DNA of 61,445 bases from contig DKIJ01000031.1 in the NCBI GenBank assembly GCA_002454195.1, positions 1 to 61,445 of the forward strand, given 5' to 3'. A model generated the notes under the pieces. That model saw nothing but the letters and a program-made list of their open reading frames with translations, had not been told where the DNA came from and ran no database searches. Shown here piece by piece: positions 9,519-19,139 of this stretch. Origin of the DNA: Flavobacterium sp. UBA6721. Lineage in GTDB: Bacteria; Bacteroidota; Bacteroidia; Flavobacteriales; Flavobacteriaceae. Positions within the stretch are counted from its first letter, which is position 1; each line of letters opens with the position of its first letter. The position numbers and the translations under genes were made by a program.

Positions 9519-11720
9519 TTAAAAAGGAAAACCTACACTGAACCAAGTATAACTTTTTTTGGTTTCTGGAGACCAACTGCGTTTTATTTCTACAGGACCT
9601 AACATGGTTTTTAATCCATAGCCTAAAGCATAACCCGATATTTTAGGAATGGATATCCAACTTACCGATTCAAAAATATCATTACCAATATTAGCATAGT
9701 TAGCCGTAAGATTGATATGATTGTTTTTAAAAATTTCATAATCAAAAGTAACCGCTGTCTTTATATAACTATTAGCGCCCAAACTCAAAAAATCATAGCC
9801 ATAAAAATGACTAAAGTTATTAGAAATAGCATATCCGTATCCTCCCAAAACAAAGTTAAAAAACGATACACTATTACCACCAATAGCAGAACCGGCTTCG
9901 GCTTGAACCTTCATTGCTCCTGATTTGAATAAAGGAAAAGCGATTCCAAAATTAGTCTTGAAAATTGAAAATGGATTAAAATCGTTAGTATAATTCGAGG
10001 AATACAAATAAGAATGAATATCTCCCGAAAAAGACCAGCCTGTTTTAGGAAAAAATTTATCATCCATAGAATCATAATCTAATCGAGCAAAAACACTTAA
10101 ATAATCGCTTTTATCAATTTTTGCACTAGCATTCGACAATGTTTTAGAATCGATATTCAAATATTTGTACTCTAAACCTCCTCCAATTAAAAATCGTTGT
10201 AAAAATTTTCTTTGAAAATACAACTGATTGGTTAGATCTAACAAATCAACATTCAAAGAATTGATCCCCAAATCCTCAAAATTGACATTACTGATTTGAC
10301 CTTCAATATTTCTATTAAAATTATTTAAAAAGGATTTGAAACCTACGCTAATATTGTATCCATTTTCAATATAATAATCAAAATTATACCTGAAATTATC
10401 ACCTAAAATCACATCCAGAGAGGCAACATCATTCTTAAAAATATTTTTCTTGTGCGTCACGTTTACTAAAACAGCACTTTTATAAAGTCCATCATAATGC
10501 AGTCCGAATTTTAAAAAACTATCTATGGGATTTTCTTTTAAAATCAAATTCAAATCATCCTTTCCGTTATTGTTTTCAAAATAATAATCTATTGCGCTAA
10601 AGTTTTCAGTAGCATTCAAATTATTAATTCCAGTTTGCAATTGGGAATAACTGATTTTAGTTCCTGGCTTAAATCGTAACTTACCATAAACATATTCTTT
10701 TGTATAATTCTTTAACGTATTGCAATTGATGTTGACAATATCCAAACTATCTATAGAATTTGATAATTGGGTTTTTTTGTAGTTGTTAGCCAATTCTCCA
10801 AGCTGTTGTAATCGTTCAAAAACAGAAAAAGCGGCTTCCTCTCCCTTAGCTAATATTTTTTGACCGCTATCAAAAGACATCACACTGTAATCGTTTATAT
10901 CTGGTCGAATGTAAATATCCGTTTTCAAAACGTTGTTTTTCATTTTTTCAATTGAATGTAAATTGGTGATTTGCACTAAAATTTTAGTCGCATCATTCAA
11001 TTCTTTTCTATTCAATAAATTACTTTGTACATCAACCCCAATAATTATATCGGCTCCTAATTTTCTTATCTCATCAACGGGATAATTATTAATCACACCA
11101 CCATCTACCAAAAAATGATTTTGATATTCAACCGGAGAAAACAAAGAGGGAAAGGCGGAACTAGCCAACATAGCACGAGCCAAATTACCTGTATTCAACA
11201 CCACCTGTTCTCCTGTTTCAATATCCGATCCAATACATAAAAAAGGGATAGAAAGTTGATTAAAATCCCTAACATGCCTAACATGGCTTGTTATTCGACT
11301 TAATAAATTGAAATTATACAAGCCTTTAGAAAGCGCATCTGGAATACCTAAACTATATTTATCAAAAGGCAAAACAACAGAATACACTTCATTATTTCGT
11401 TTTTCGTAAGAATTTTTGGTATACCTAGGGATATAATCATTTAGTAATTCATCAAAATCAGTAGCTTTAAATATAGAATCGAGTTGAACAGCATTATAAC
11501 CCGCAGCGTACAAACCACCGACTACAGCCCCCATACTCGTCCCTCCAATATAATCGATTTTAATTCCCGCTTCTTCAATTACTTTAAGCACACCAATGTG
11601 TGCAAAACCTTTGGCACCCCCACCACTCAAGACTAACCCAATTTTAGGTCTATCTTTTACTTGAGAAAAAACCGCTAGACTACAACAAAAAAGGAGTAAC
11701 AAAAAGAAATATTTTTTCAT
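9519..11720 (-). CDS. Patatin-like phospholipase fused to POTRA and outer-membrane barrel (PlpD/type Vd-like)
   Basis: A 733-aa protein with a signal peptide (to about residue 19), a patatin domain (about 25-220), a POTRA-like region (about 335-400) and a BamA/Omp85-type barrel (about 400-733, ending in aromatic-rich SVGFPF). The patatin dyad is visible: nucleophile motif GGTSMG near residue 59, oxyanion loop GGGAKG near residue 33, and the Asp motif DGGVINN near residue 206. This architecture matches PlpD-type (type Vd) secretion, in which the barrel displays or releases a lipase. It stands alone with its own downstream region. Activity and surface location are inferred. Confidence 0.88.
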   Translation of the reverse strand: MKKYFFLLLLFCCSLAVFSQVKDRPKIGLVLSGGGAKGFAHIGVLKVIEEAGIKIDYIGGTSMGAVVGGLYAAGYNAVQLDSIFKATDFDELLNDYIPRYTKNSYEKRNNEVYSVVLPFDKYSLGIPDALSKGLYNFNLLSRITSHVRHVRDFNQLSIPFLCIGSDIETGEQVVLNTGNLARAMLASSAFPSLFSPVEYQNHFLVDGGVINNYPVDEIRKLGADIIIGVDVQSNLLNRKELNDATKILVQITNLHSIEKMKNNVLKTDIYIRPDINDYSVMSFDSGQKILAKGEEAAFSVFERLQQLGELANNYKKTQLSNSIDSLDIVNINCNTLKNYTKEYVYGKLRFKPGTKISYSQLQTGINNLNATENFSAIDYYFENNNGKDDLNLILKENPIDSFLKFGLHYDGLYKSAVLVNVTHKKNIFKNDVASLDVILGDNFRYNFDYYIENGYNISVGFKSFLNNFNRNIEGQISNVNFEDLGINSLNVDLLDLTNQLYFQRKFLQRFLIGGGLEYKYLNIDSKTLSNASAKIDKSDYLSVFARLDYDSMDDKFFPKTGWSFSGDIHSYLYSSNYTNDFNPFSIFKTNFGIAFPLFKSGAMKVQAEAGSAIGGNSVSFFNFVLGGYGYAISNNFSHFYGYDFLSLGANSYIKTAVTFDYEIFKNNHINLTANYANIGNDIFESVSWISIPKISGYALGYGLKTMLGPVEIKRSWSPETKKSYTWFSVGFPF

Positions 11721-11760
11721 AAAAAGGTCTCTTTTTTGAGATTAAACAGCCACTATCCAA

Positions 11761-13560
11761 TCAAGGCGCTGATGTTTTGTAAAAATCGGTAATTTTTTTG
11801 GCTTTTGATATACCTACAACGTCTGAAATTTCTTTTTCTGTTGCCAATTGCAATCTTTTAACACTTTTGAAATGCTGTATTATTGTTAACATCGTTTTTT
11901 CACCAATTCCAGGTATCGATTCTATCGAAGAATTCAAAGCAGCTTTACTTCGCTTATCTCTGTGATGAGTGATCCCAAAACGGTGAGCTTCATTACGTAA
12001 ATGCTGAATTACTTTTAATGTTTCTGATTTTTTATCTAAATAAAGTGGAACCGGATCTTCTGGATAAAACAATTCTTCCAAACGTTTAGCAATCCCTATA
12101 ATACTTATTTTACCACGCAATCCTAAATCGTCAATACTTTTTAAAGCCGAAGACAATTGTCCTTTTCCACCATCTATAATAATTAGTTGTGGCAAAGGTT
12201 CGTTTTCTGCCAACAATCGTTTATAACGTCGATAAACCACTTCTTCCATCGAAGCAAAATCGTTTGGTCCTTCTACGGTTTTGATATTAAAATGACGATA
12301 CTCTTTTTTACTTGGCTTTCCGTCTTTAAAAACCACACAAGCCGAAACTGGATTCGTTCCTTGGATATTCGAATTATCGAAACATTCTATATGTCTAGGT
12401 TCTACTGGCAAATGCAAATCTTTTTTCATTTGCACCATAATCCTATTGGTATGTCTATCTGGATCCACTATTTGCAATTGTTTCATTTGTTCAATGCGAT
12501 AAAACTTAGCATTACGAACAGACAAATCTAAAATTTGCTTTTTATCACCTAATTGTGGAACGGTAACTTTTACAGTTTCGCCTAAATCAACTTCAAAAGG
12601 AACAATCACTTCTTTAGACAACAACTGAAACCGATCTCTTAACTCAACAATAGCTAATTCTAATAATTCTTCATCAGTTTCGGCTAATTTTTTCTTGATT
12701 TCCATTGTATGCGAACGAATAATCGAACCATGAGAAATTTGTAAAAAATTCACATAAGCGGCACTTTCATCAGAAACAATAGAAAACACATCTATGTTAG
12801 TAATTTTTGGATTTACAATAGTTGAACGAGATTGATAATTTTCAAGAACTTCAATCTTTTCTTTTATTTTTTGGGCTTCCTCAAAATGCATATCATTAGC
12901 TAATTGCATCATCAATTTCTTGAAATCTTTAAGGCTTTCTTTGAAATTTCCTTTCAAAATTTCCCGAATCGCATTGACCTGTTTTTGATATTCTTCTAGG
13001 GATTCATAACCCTCACAAGGTCCTTTACAATTACCAATATGATATTCCAGACAGACTTTAAATTTCCCACTGTTTATATTCGATTCACTTAAATCAAAAT
13101 TGCAAGTACGCAGCGGATAGAGTTCTTTAATGAGTTCCAAAATAGTATTCACCGTTTTAAAACTGGTATAAGGTCCAAAATATTCCGAACCATCTTTCAC
13201 CATTCTTCTAGTGGAAAATATTCTGGAAAAAGGTTCCTTTTTAATACAAATCCAAGGATAACTTTTATCGTCCTTCAAATTGATGTTGTAACGCGGTTGC
13301 AAGGTTTTAATCAAATTGTTTTCCAGCAAAAGAGCGTCAGTTTCTGTAGGAACAACAATATGCTTTATGGTTACGATTTTCTTAACCAAGACATTTGTCT
13401 TAGCCGTATCGTGTATTTTATTAAAATAAGAAGAAACCCTTTTCTTTAAGTTTTTGGCTTTCCCTACGTATAATATTTTGCCTTCTTTATCAAAATATTG
13501 ATATACTCCGGGACTATCGGGTAAGGTTTGTATTTGTAGTTCGAGGGCAGTTTGTTGCAT
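11761..13560 (-). CDS. uvrC: Excinuclease ABC subunit C
   Basis: The incision subunit of nucleotide excision repair, acting with UvrA and UvrB. The 599-aa length is normal. Domains in order are the N-terminal GIY-YIG nuclease (GVYQYFDKEGKILYVGKAKNLKKRV), the Cys-rich segment CNFDLSES...CLEYHIGNCKGPCEGY, the UVR helix (about 205-240), the RNase H-like second nuclease domain (ECFDNSNIQGTNPVSACVVF, LIIIDGGKGQL) and C-terminal helix-hairpin-helix repeats (SIPGIGEKTMLTIIQHF). All key regions are intact. It ends 40 bp before the patatin gene start. Confidence 0.97.
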   Translation of the reverse strand: MQQTALELQIQTLPDSPGVYQYFDKEGKILYVGKAKNLKKRVSSYFNKIHDTAKTNVLVKKIVTIKHIVVPTETDALLLENNLIKTLQPRYNINLKDDKSYPWICIKKEPFSRIFSTRRMVKDGSEYFGPYTSFKTVNTILELIKELYPLRTCNFDLSESNINSGKFKVCLEYHIGNCKGPCEGYESLEEYQKQVNAIREILKGNFKESLKDFKKLMMQLANDMHFEEAQKIKEKIEVLENYQSRSTIVNPKITNIDVFSIVSDESAAYVNFLQISHGSIIRSHTMEIKKKLAETDEELLELAIVELRDRFQLLSKEVIVPFEVDLGETVKVTVPQLGDKKQILDLSVRNAKFYRIEQMKQLQIVDPDRHTNRIMVQMKKDLHLPVEPRHIECFDNSNIQGTNPVSACVVFKDGKPSKKEYRHFNIKTVEGPNDFASMEEVVYRRYKRLLAENEPLPQLIIIDGGKGQLSSALKSIDDLGLRGKISIIGIAKRLEELFYPEDPVPLYLDKKSETLKVIQHLRNEAHRFGITHHRDKRSKAALNSSIESIPGIGEKTMLTIIQHFKSVKRLQLATEKEISDVVGISKAKKITDFYKTSAP

Positions 13561-13683
13561 TAAAATTTATTTCAAAAATGGTGAATCTATAGAAAATAAC
13601 ATCTATTGGGAATTCTATTCAAATTTACGAATTACAAATAATTATTTCTACATTTAAGTTTTAATTGGGTAGTATAATTTAAA

Positions 13684-14253
13684 ATGGAAAACACAAAAAA
13701 AGAATTACGTTCTAAATACAAAGACTTGCGTAAACAACTTTCTGAAAATGAAATTGAAAAAATGAGTTTAGCAATTAGCAATCAATTATTAAAACTCAAG
13801 ATTTGGGACAAAAATTACTTTCATATTTTTCTTCCTATCGCTGAGCATAAAGAAGTAGATACCGAAATGATTTTGCATTTGCTTTCAGGAAAAGACAAGG
13901 AGATTCTAATTTCAAAATCTAATTTTGAAACAAGAGAAATGACGCATTTTCTTTTGACCGACAATACTAAAATCAAAAAGAACGAATATAATATTCCAGA
14001 ACCTGTTGACGGAATCGAAGTGGCATCAAAAAAAATAGAAGTGGTTTTTGTACCTCTTTTGGCCTTTGACAAAAAAGGAAATCGCGTAGGTTACGGTAAA
14101 GGATTTTACGACAAATTTTTAAGCGAATGCAATCCAGAAACCTTAAAAATAGGACTTTCTTTTTTCGAAGCCGAAGAACAGATTGAAGATGTTTTTGAAA
14201 GCGATATCCAATTAGATTATTGCGTAACTCCAAAAAGCATTTACCAATTTTAA
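13684..14253 (+). CDS. 5-formyltetrahydrofolate cyclo-ligase
   Basis: A 189-aa enzyme that converts 5-formyl-THF to 5,10-methenyl-THF using ATP and so salvages folate. The N-terminal KKELRSKYKDLRKQLS helix is typical. The C-terminal signature VPLLAFDKKGNRVGYGKGFYDKF (residues about 120-142) contains the ATP and folate loop. The gene diverges from uvrC across about 120 bp and converges on lspA with a shared hairpin terminator. Nothing unusual was seen. Confidence 0.93.
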   Translation: MENTKKELRSKYKDLRKQLSENEIEKMSLAISNQLLKLKIWDKNYFHIFLPIAEHKEVDTEMILHLLSGKDKEILISKSNFETREMTHFLLTDNTKIKKNEYNIPEPVDGIEVASKKIEVVFVPLLAFDKKGNRVGYGKGFYDKFLSECNPETLKIGLSFFEAEEQIEDVFESDIQLDYCVTPKSIYQF

Positions 14254-14262
14254 TTCATAAAA

Positions 14263-14305
14263 AAATCCGTCTTGAAACCGATAACAATCGTAACAAGACG
14301 GATTT
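14263..14305. terminator. Bidirectional terminator between convergent genes
   Basis: A perfect 12-bp dyad, AAATCCGTCTTG at 14263-14274 and CAAGACGGATTT at 14294-14305, with A-run and T-run on the outer sides. It serves both the folate gene (+) and lspA (-). Confidence 0.8.
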
Positions 14306-14325
14306 AATTTTTATTTTGGTTATAA

Positions 14326-14928
14326 TTAATGCTTATGAAAAGCTTTTTTATTAAATACAATTAAAATCCCAACACCTGTTGAAATAGCTACATCAGCCAC
14401 GTTAAAAATAGCATTAAAAAACGTAAATGGTTTACCTCCTAGAAATGGAACCCATTCTGGCATTGGATAATCTTTTATTATTGGAAAATAAAACATATCT
14501 ACCACTTGACCGTAAAACCAAGTACCATAAGGTTGATCTGTAAATAGAGTTGCTAATTGAGCCGTACTATCATTGAAAATTACCCCATAAAAAACAGAAT
14601 CGATAATATTCCCTAAAGCTCCCGCAAAAATAAGTGCTATGGCAACAATTAAATAATTACTACTGTGTTTACGTTCTACCGAATCCCATAACCAATAGCC
14701 AATTCCTCCTACAGCCACTAATCGAAATAAAGTAAGAATCAATTTTCCGTACTCACCAGGAATTTTTGTTCCCCAAGCCATTCCTTCATTTTCAATAAAA
14801 TGAATTTTAAACCAATCAAAAACCTCAAATTCACCGCCTAAAACAAAGTTGGTTTTGACATATATTTTGGAAATCTGATCCACAAGTAATACTACGAAGA
14901 TGAGTAGATACGCTTTTAGTAATGACAT
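14326..14928 (-). CDS. lspA: Lipoprotein signal peptidase
   Basis: An inner-membrane aspartyl protease that removes signal peptides from prolipoproteins. The 200-aa protein has four hydrophobic helices and both catalytic Asp motifs: GNIIDSVFYG and FNAIFNVADVAIS. The NEGMAWG motif (residues about 48-54) is also present. It carries the extra periplasmic insert seen in Bacteroidota LspA (DSTAQLATLFTDQPYGTW region), which makes it longer than the roughly 164-aa E. coli enzyme. It lies downstream of the DksA-like gene and ileS on the same strand. Confidence 0.95.
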   Translation of the reverse strand: MSLLKAYLLIFVVLLVDQISKIYVKTNFVLGGEFEVFDWFKIHFIENEGMAWGTKIPGEYGKLILTLFRLVAVGGIGYWLWDSVERKHSSNYLIVAIALIFAGALGNIIDSVFYGVIFNDSTAQLATLFTDQPYGTWFYGQVVDMFYFPIIKDYPMPEWVPFLGGKPFTFFNAIFNVADVAISTGVGILIVFNKKAFHKH

Positions 14929-14973
14929 TTTTTAAATTTTAATTGCGCAAAAATAAGTAATTTATAAAAATCA

Positions 14974-15017
14974 AATTCCAAATTCCAACTTTAATTAAAT
15001 CATTGGAATTTGGAATT
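14974..15017. repeat. 15-bp perfect inverted repeat between DksA-like gene and lspA
   Basis: AATTCCAAATTCCAA at 14974-14988 is matched exactly by its reverse complement at 15003-15017, with a 14-base loop. There is no good U-run, so it looks more like an mRNA-stem repeat than a terminator. A related AAATTCCAAATCCCAA dyad lies between batA and batB at 42501-42532. Confidence 0.75.
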
Positions 15018-15038
15018 CTACTATTGAAAAATCAATTG

Positions 15039-15419
15039 TTATCGTTGAAGATTTTTAGCCTCGATACTCATCGTAGCATGAGGAACGATTTTCAATCTTT
15101 CTTTACTAATTAATTTTCCTGTTACTTTACAAACACCGAAGGTTTTATTTTCTACGCGAAATAAAGCATTCTTCAAATCGCGAATAAACTTCTCTTGACG
15201 GGTTGCTAATTGAGAATTTGCTTCTTTAGACATTGTTTCACTTCCTTCTTCGAAAGCTTTGAATGTAGGTGATGTATCATCCGTACCATTATTCAAGTCA
15301 TTCATATAAGCACTTTTTATCAAATCTAAATCGGCCTGTGCTTTCTCAATTTTCTTTTGAATTATCTCTTTGAACTCTGCCAAATCGGCGTCGGAGTATC
15401 GTGCTACTTCAGCTACCAT
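15039..15419 (-). CDS. TraR/DksA family protein with degenerate zinc finger
   Basis: A 126-aa protein from the ATG at 15419; a TTG two codons upstream is unlikely to be the start. It has an N-terminal helical pair (about 8-85) like the DksA coiled coil and a C-terminal segment aligned with the C4 zinc finger (FGVCKVTGKLISKERLKIVPH). Only the first of the four cysteines remains, so zinc binding is unlikely. DksA proteins bind RNA polymerase and modulate (p)ppGpp-dependent transcription. From memory this cysteine-poor form is common in Flavobacteria. It starts 8 bp after the ileS stop. Confidence 0.85.
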   Translation of the reverse strand: MVAEVARYSDADLAEFKEIIQKKIEKAQADLDLIKSAYMNDLNNGTDDTSPTFKAFEEGSETMSKEANSQLATRQEKFIRDLKNALFRVENKTFGVCKVTGKLISKERLKIVPHATMSIEAKNLQR

Positions 15420-15427
15420 AATCAATA

Positions 15428-18400
15428 TTATTTAGTAATTGTTATCTTCGTTTTAATATCATCAAACTCAATTTCTATACCATTTTCAATTTGAACTTCA
15501 AACACTAACTCTTCTGTCAATGTTTCTGATTTGATATAAGCCTTATTCGTATTTACAGCTAGTTCTAGGGCTGGATTACTTTGTAAACTTACTTTAATCT
15601 TATCAGTCACTTCAAATCCAGAATCTTTTCTGATGTTTTGAATTCTATTTACCAACTCTCTCGCAATCCCTTCATTTCTTAAATCATCAGAGATTGTGAT
15701 GTCAAGCGCTACGGTAATTCCGTTAGAATTAGCAACCAACCATCCTTCAATATCCTGAGATGTGATTTCTACATCCTCTAAGGATAAAGTTACGTCTTTT
15801 CCTGCAACTACAATACTTATGCTTCCTTCCTTGTCTAATTGGTTAATTTGCTCCGAAGTAAAACTTTGTATCTCTTTGGAAATCAATCCCATATCTTTCC
15901 CAAAACGAGGCCCAAGCGCTTTAAAATTAGGTTTAATTTGCTTTACCAAAACTCCTGAAGCATCGTCCAAAAGTTCGATTTCTTTCACGTTTACTTCGGC
16001 TTTTATCAGGTCAGAAACAGCCTCTATTTCTAGTCGCTGATTCTCGTCAAGTACTGGAATCATTACCTTTTGCAAAGGTTGACGCACTTTGATCATCTCC
16101 TTTTTACGTAGTGATAAAACTAGTGATGAAATGGTCTGCGCTTTCTGCATTTTGCTCTCTAACAATTTATCAACAAAGTTTTCAACGTATTTTGGAAATT
16201 CCGCCAAATGTACACTATCAAATTTTTCTGTTTGTGTAGCCTGTGTTAAGTCTCTGTAAAGCTTATCCATAAAGAAAGGAGCTATTGGTGCACTTAATTT
16301 ACTTACGGTTAACAAACAAGTATATAAGGTTTGATAAGCCGCAATTTTATCCTGTGCATATTCTCCTTTCCAGAAACGACGACGACACAAACGAACGTAC
16401 CAGTTGCTCAAGTTTTCCTGAACAAAATCAGAAATAGCACGAGCAGCTCGCGTTGGTTCATAATCGGCATAAGCTTCATCCACTAATTTGATTAAAGTAT
16501 GTAACTCCGATAAAATCCAACGGTCGATTTCCGGTCTTTCGTTCAATGACACCTCAGCTTCATCAAATTTAAAACCATCAATATTGGCATACAAACTAAA
16601 GAAAGAATAGGTATTGTAAAGTGTACCAAAGAACTTCCTTCTTACCTCAGCCACTCCTTCTATATCAAATTTCAAGTTATCCCAAGGATTCGCATTCGAA
16701 ATCATGTACCAACGCGTAGCATCTGGTCCGTACTCTTTTAAAGTTTCAAATGGATCAACAGCATTACCTAAACGCTTAGACATTTTTTGTCCGTTTTTAT
16801 CCAAAACCAATCCGTTTGAAACTACATTTTTATAAGCAATGTTATCAAAAACTAAGGTTCCGATAGCATGCAAGGTATAAAACCACCCACGTGTTTGATC
16901 CACACCTTCAGCGATAAAATCAGCCGGGAATGATTTATTATTATCAATTAAAGCTGCGTTTTCAAAAGGATAGTGCCATTGCGCATAAGGCATTGCACCT
17001 GAATCAAACCAAACGTCGATCAAATCCGACTCCCTTTTCATTGGTTTTCCAGATGCCGAAACCAAAGTGATTCCGTCAACAACATTTTTATGCAAGTCAA
17101 CCAAATCATAATTACTTTCGCTCATGTTTCCAATTTCAAATCCTTTAAATGGATTTTCGGATTGAACACCTGCAGCAATTGCTTTTTCAATTTCATTGTA
17201 CAATTCTTCAACCGAACCAATCAAGATTTCTTCCTGTTTGTCTTCTGTTCTCCAAATCGGCAATGGAATTCCCCAATATCTTGACCGTGATAAGTTCCAA
17301 TCGTTGGCATTTTTTAACCAGTTTCCAAAACGACCTTCTCCGGTAGCTTTAGGTTTCCAGTTGATTGATTCGTTCAAATCAAACATTCTGTCTCTTACCT
17401 CAGTGATTTTGATAAACCAAGAATCCAAAGGATAGTATAAAATAGGCTTATCCGTTCTCCAACAGTGTGGATAACTGTGCACGTATTTCTCTACTTTGAA
17501 CGCTTTATTTTGTTCTTTTAAAAGAATAGCAATTTCTACATCAACCGAACGCTCTGGCGCCTGATCGGCATCATAATATTCGTTTTTCACATATTTACCT
17601 CCAAAATCACCTAAACTAGGAACAAATTTACCTTGTAAATCTACTAATGGAACCGGAGTACCATTTTCGTCTAAAACCAACATTGGCGGTACTTCAGGTG
17701 TAGCTTCTTTGGCTACCTTAGCATCATCAGCACCAAAAGTTGGAGCTGTATGTACGATACCTGTACCATCTTCGGTAGTAACGAAATCTCCAGAAATTAC
17801 TCTAAACGCATTTTCCGGATTTTGGTAAGGCAACGCCCAAGGCAATAACTGCTCGTAACGGATGCCTACTAAATCAGCACCTTTAGCCTCTGTTAAGATT
17901 TGGTAAGGGATTTTTCCTGCCTTGCCGACAGGCAGGTTGTCTCCTGCTTTGAAATTTTCAAAATCAGCTGCTTCTTCAGTAGCAAAATATGTTTTACCAA
18001 ACTGTTTCCCTACTAAGTTTTTAGCCAAAATCACATTGATTGGCTCAAAAGTATATTGGTTGAAAGTCTTAACTAAAACATAGTCGATTTTAGGACCCAC
18101 TGTCAATGCAGTGTTCGATGGCAAGGTCCAAGGAGTTGTCGTCCAAGCCATGATATGAATAGTTCCAAAACCTTCTAAAAAGCTTGGCAAACTTTCAGCA
18201 ATTGCTTTAAACTGAGCCACAATAGTCGTATCCGTAACATCACGGTAAGAACCGGGTTGGTTTACCTCATGCGATGACAATCCTGTTCCTGCTTTTGGAG
18301 AATACGGTTGAATCGTGTATCCTTTGTACATCAAATCTTTGTTATAGATTTGCTTCAAAAGCCACCAAACACTCTCCATATATTTTGGTTTATAGGTCAC

Positions 18401-18850
18401 ATATGGATCTTCCATATCTACCCAATACCCCATTTTTTCGGTCAAATCATTCCATACGTCTGTATAACGCATTACTGTTTTTTTACAGGCTTCGTTATAT
18501 TCGGCTACGGTGATGGTTTTCCCGATATCTTCTTTAGTGATTCCTAATTCTTTTTCGGTCCCTAATTCTACAGGTAAACCGTGAGTATCCCAACCTGCTT
18601 TACGCTTCACTTGGAACCCTTTTTGAGTTTTATATCTACAAAAAATATCTTTAATCGCACGTGCCATTACGTGGTGAATTCCAGGCAATCCATTTGCAGA
18701 AGGTGGCCCTTCAAAAAACACATAAGGAGCATTTCCTTCGCGAGTGCTCACACTTTTTTCAAAAATATTTTCTTTCTTCCAAAAATCAAGAACTTCCGAC
18801 GCTACTGTTGGCAAGTCAAGTCCTTTGTATTCAGTAAATTTTGTACTCAT
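15428..18850 (-). CDS. ileS: Isoleucyl-tRNA synthetase
   Basis: Charges tRNA-Ile. The 1140-aa class Ia enzyme shows the HIGH-type motif GLPGIHHVMARAIKD near residue 55, the CP1 editing domain (WTTTPWTLPSNTAL near 240), WFDSGAMPYAQWHYP, the GVDQTRGWFYTLHAI segment and KMSKRLGN near residue 695. The C-terminal anticodon-binding region is of the long eukaryote-like type and lacks a clear Cys4 zinc finger. An in-frame insert, LPVGKAG, in the editing region is encoded by a palindromic repeat at 17916-17936. It leads a likely operon with the DksA-like gene and lspA. Confidence 0.97.
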   Translation of the reverse strand: MSTKFTEYKGLDLPTVASEVLDFWKKENIFEKSVSTREGNAPYVFFEGPPSANGLPGIHHVMARAIKDIFCRYKTQKGFQVKRKAGWDTHGLPVELGTEKELGITKEDIGKTITVAEYNEACKKTVMRYTDVWNDLTEKMGYWVDMEDPYVTYKPKYMESVWWLLKQIYNKDLMYKGYTIQPYSPKAGTGLSSHEVNQPGSYRDVTDTTIVAQFKAIAESLPSFLEGFGTIHIMAWTTTPWTLPSNTALTVGPKIDYVLVKTFNQYTFEPINVILAKNLVGKQFGKTYFATEEAADFENFKAGDNLPVGKAGKIPYQILTEAKGADLVGIRYEQLLPWALPYQNPENAFRVISGDFVTTEDGTGIVHTAPTFGADDAKVAKEATPEVPPMLVLDENGTPVPLVDLQGKFVPSLGDFGGKYVKNEYYDADQAPERSVDVEIAILLKEQNKAFKVEKYVHSYPHCWRTDKPILYYPLDSWFIKITEVRDRMFDLNESINWKPKATGEGRFGNWLKNANDWNLSRSRYWGIPLPIWRTEDKQEEILIGSVEELYNEIEKAIAAGVQSENPFKGFEIGNMSESNYDLVDLHKNVVDGITLVSASGKPMKRESDLIDVWFDSGAMPYAQWHYPFENAALIDNNKSFPADFIAEGVDQTRGWFYTLHAIGTLVFDNIAYKNVVSNGLVLDKNGQKMSKRLGNAVDPFETLKEYGPDATRWYMISNANPWDNLKFDIEGVAEVRRKFFGTLYNTYSFFSLYANIDGFKFDEAEVSLNERPEIDRWILSELHTLIKLVDEAYADYEPTRAARAISDFVQENLSNWYVRLCRRRFWKGEYAQDKIAAYQTLYTCLLTVSKLSAPIAPFFMDKLYRDLTQATQTEKFDSVHLAEFPKYVENFVDKLLESKMQKAQTISSLVLSLRKKEMIKVRQPLQKVMIPVLDENQRLEIEAVSDLIKAEVNVKEIELLDDASGVLVKQIKPNFKALGPRFGKDMGLISKEIQSFTSEQINQLDKEGSISIVVAGKDVTLSLEDVEITSQDIEGWLVANSNGITVALDITISDDLRNEGIARELVNRIQNIRKDSGFEVTDKIKVSLQSNPALELAVNTNKAYIKSETLTEELVFEVQIENGIEIEFDDIKTKITITK
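17916..17936. repeat. 21-bp palindromic element inside ileS coding sequence
   Basis: Arms CCTGCCT and AGGCAGG surround a seven-base centre, TGCCGAC. On the coding strand it adds about seven in-frame codons (LPVGKAG) between AGDN and KIPYQ. It is much richer in G+C than its surroundings, which suggests insertion of a dispersed palindrome that is tolerated in the protein. Confidence 0.75.
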
Positions 18851-19139
18851 TTTATCCTTTTCTTAATCGAGGTGCTAAAGTAAGGAATTTTGAGGAAATT
18901 AGAGAAAAGAGGAAAGAAAAAAGAGCGAATAAACACAATTATGGAAGATTTTTGCAAAAAACTGCCAAAAAGGACAGATTTTAATTGAAACCCAGATTGC
19001 GCAATAGCACACGGATGACACTGATTGGACTGATTTACACGGGTTTTGTATTATTCAGAGCTATCGGGTTTTTTATTGCTTAATCCACAATTTAATCTTT
19101 GCGAGCGCAGCGAAGCACCCGAGCGTAGCGAATTGAGCT

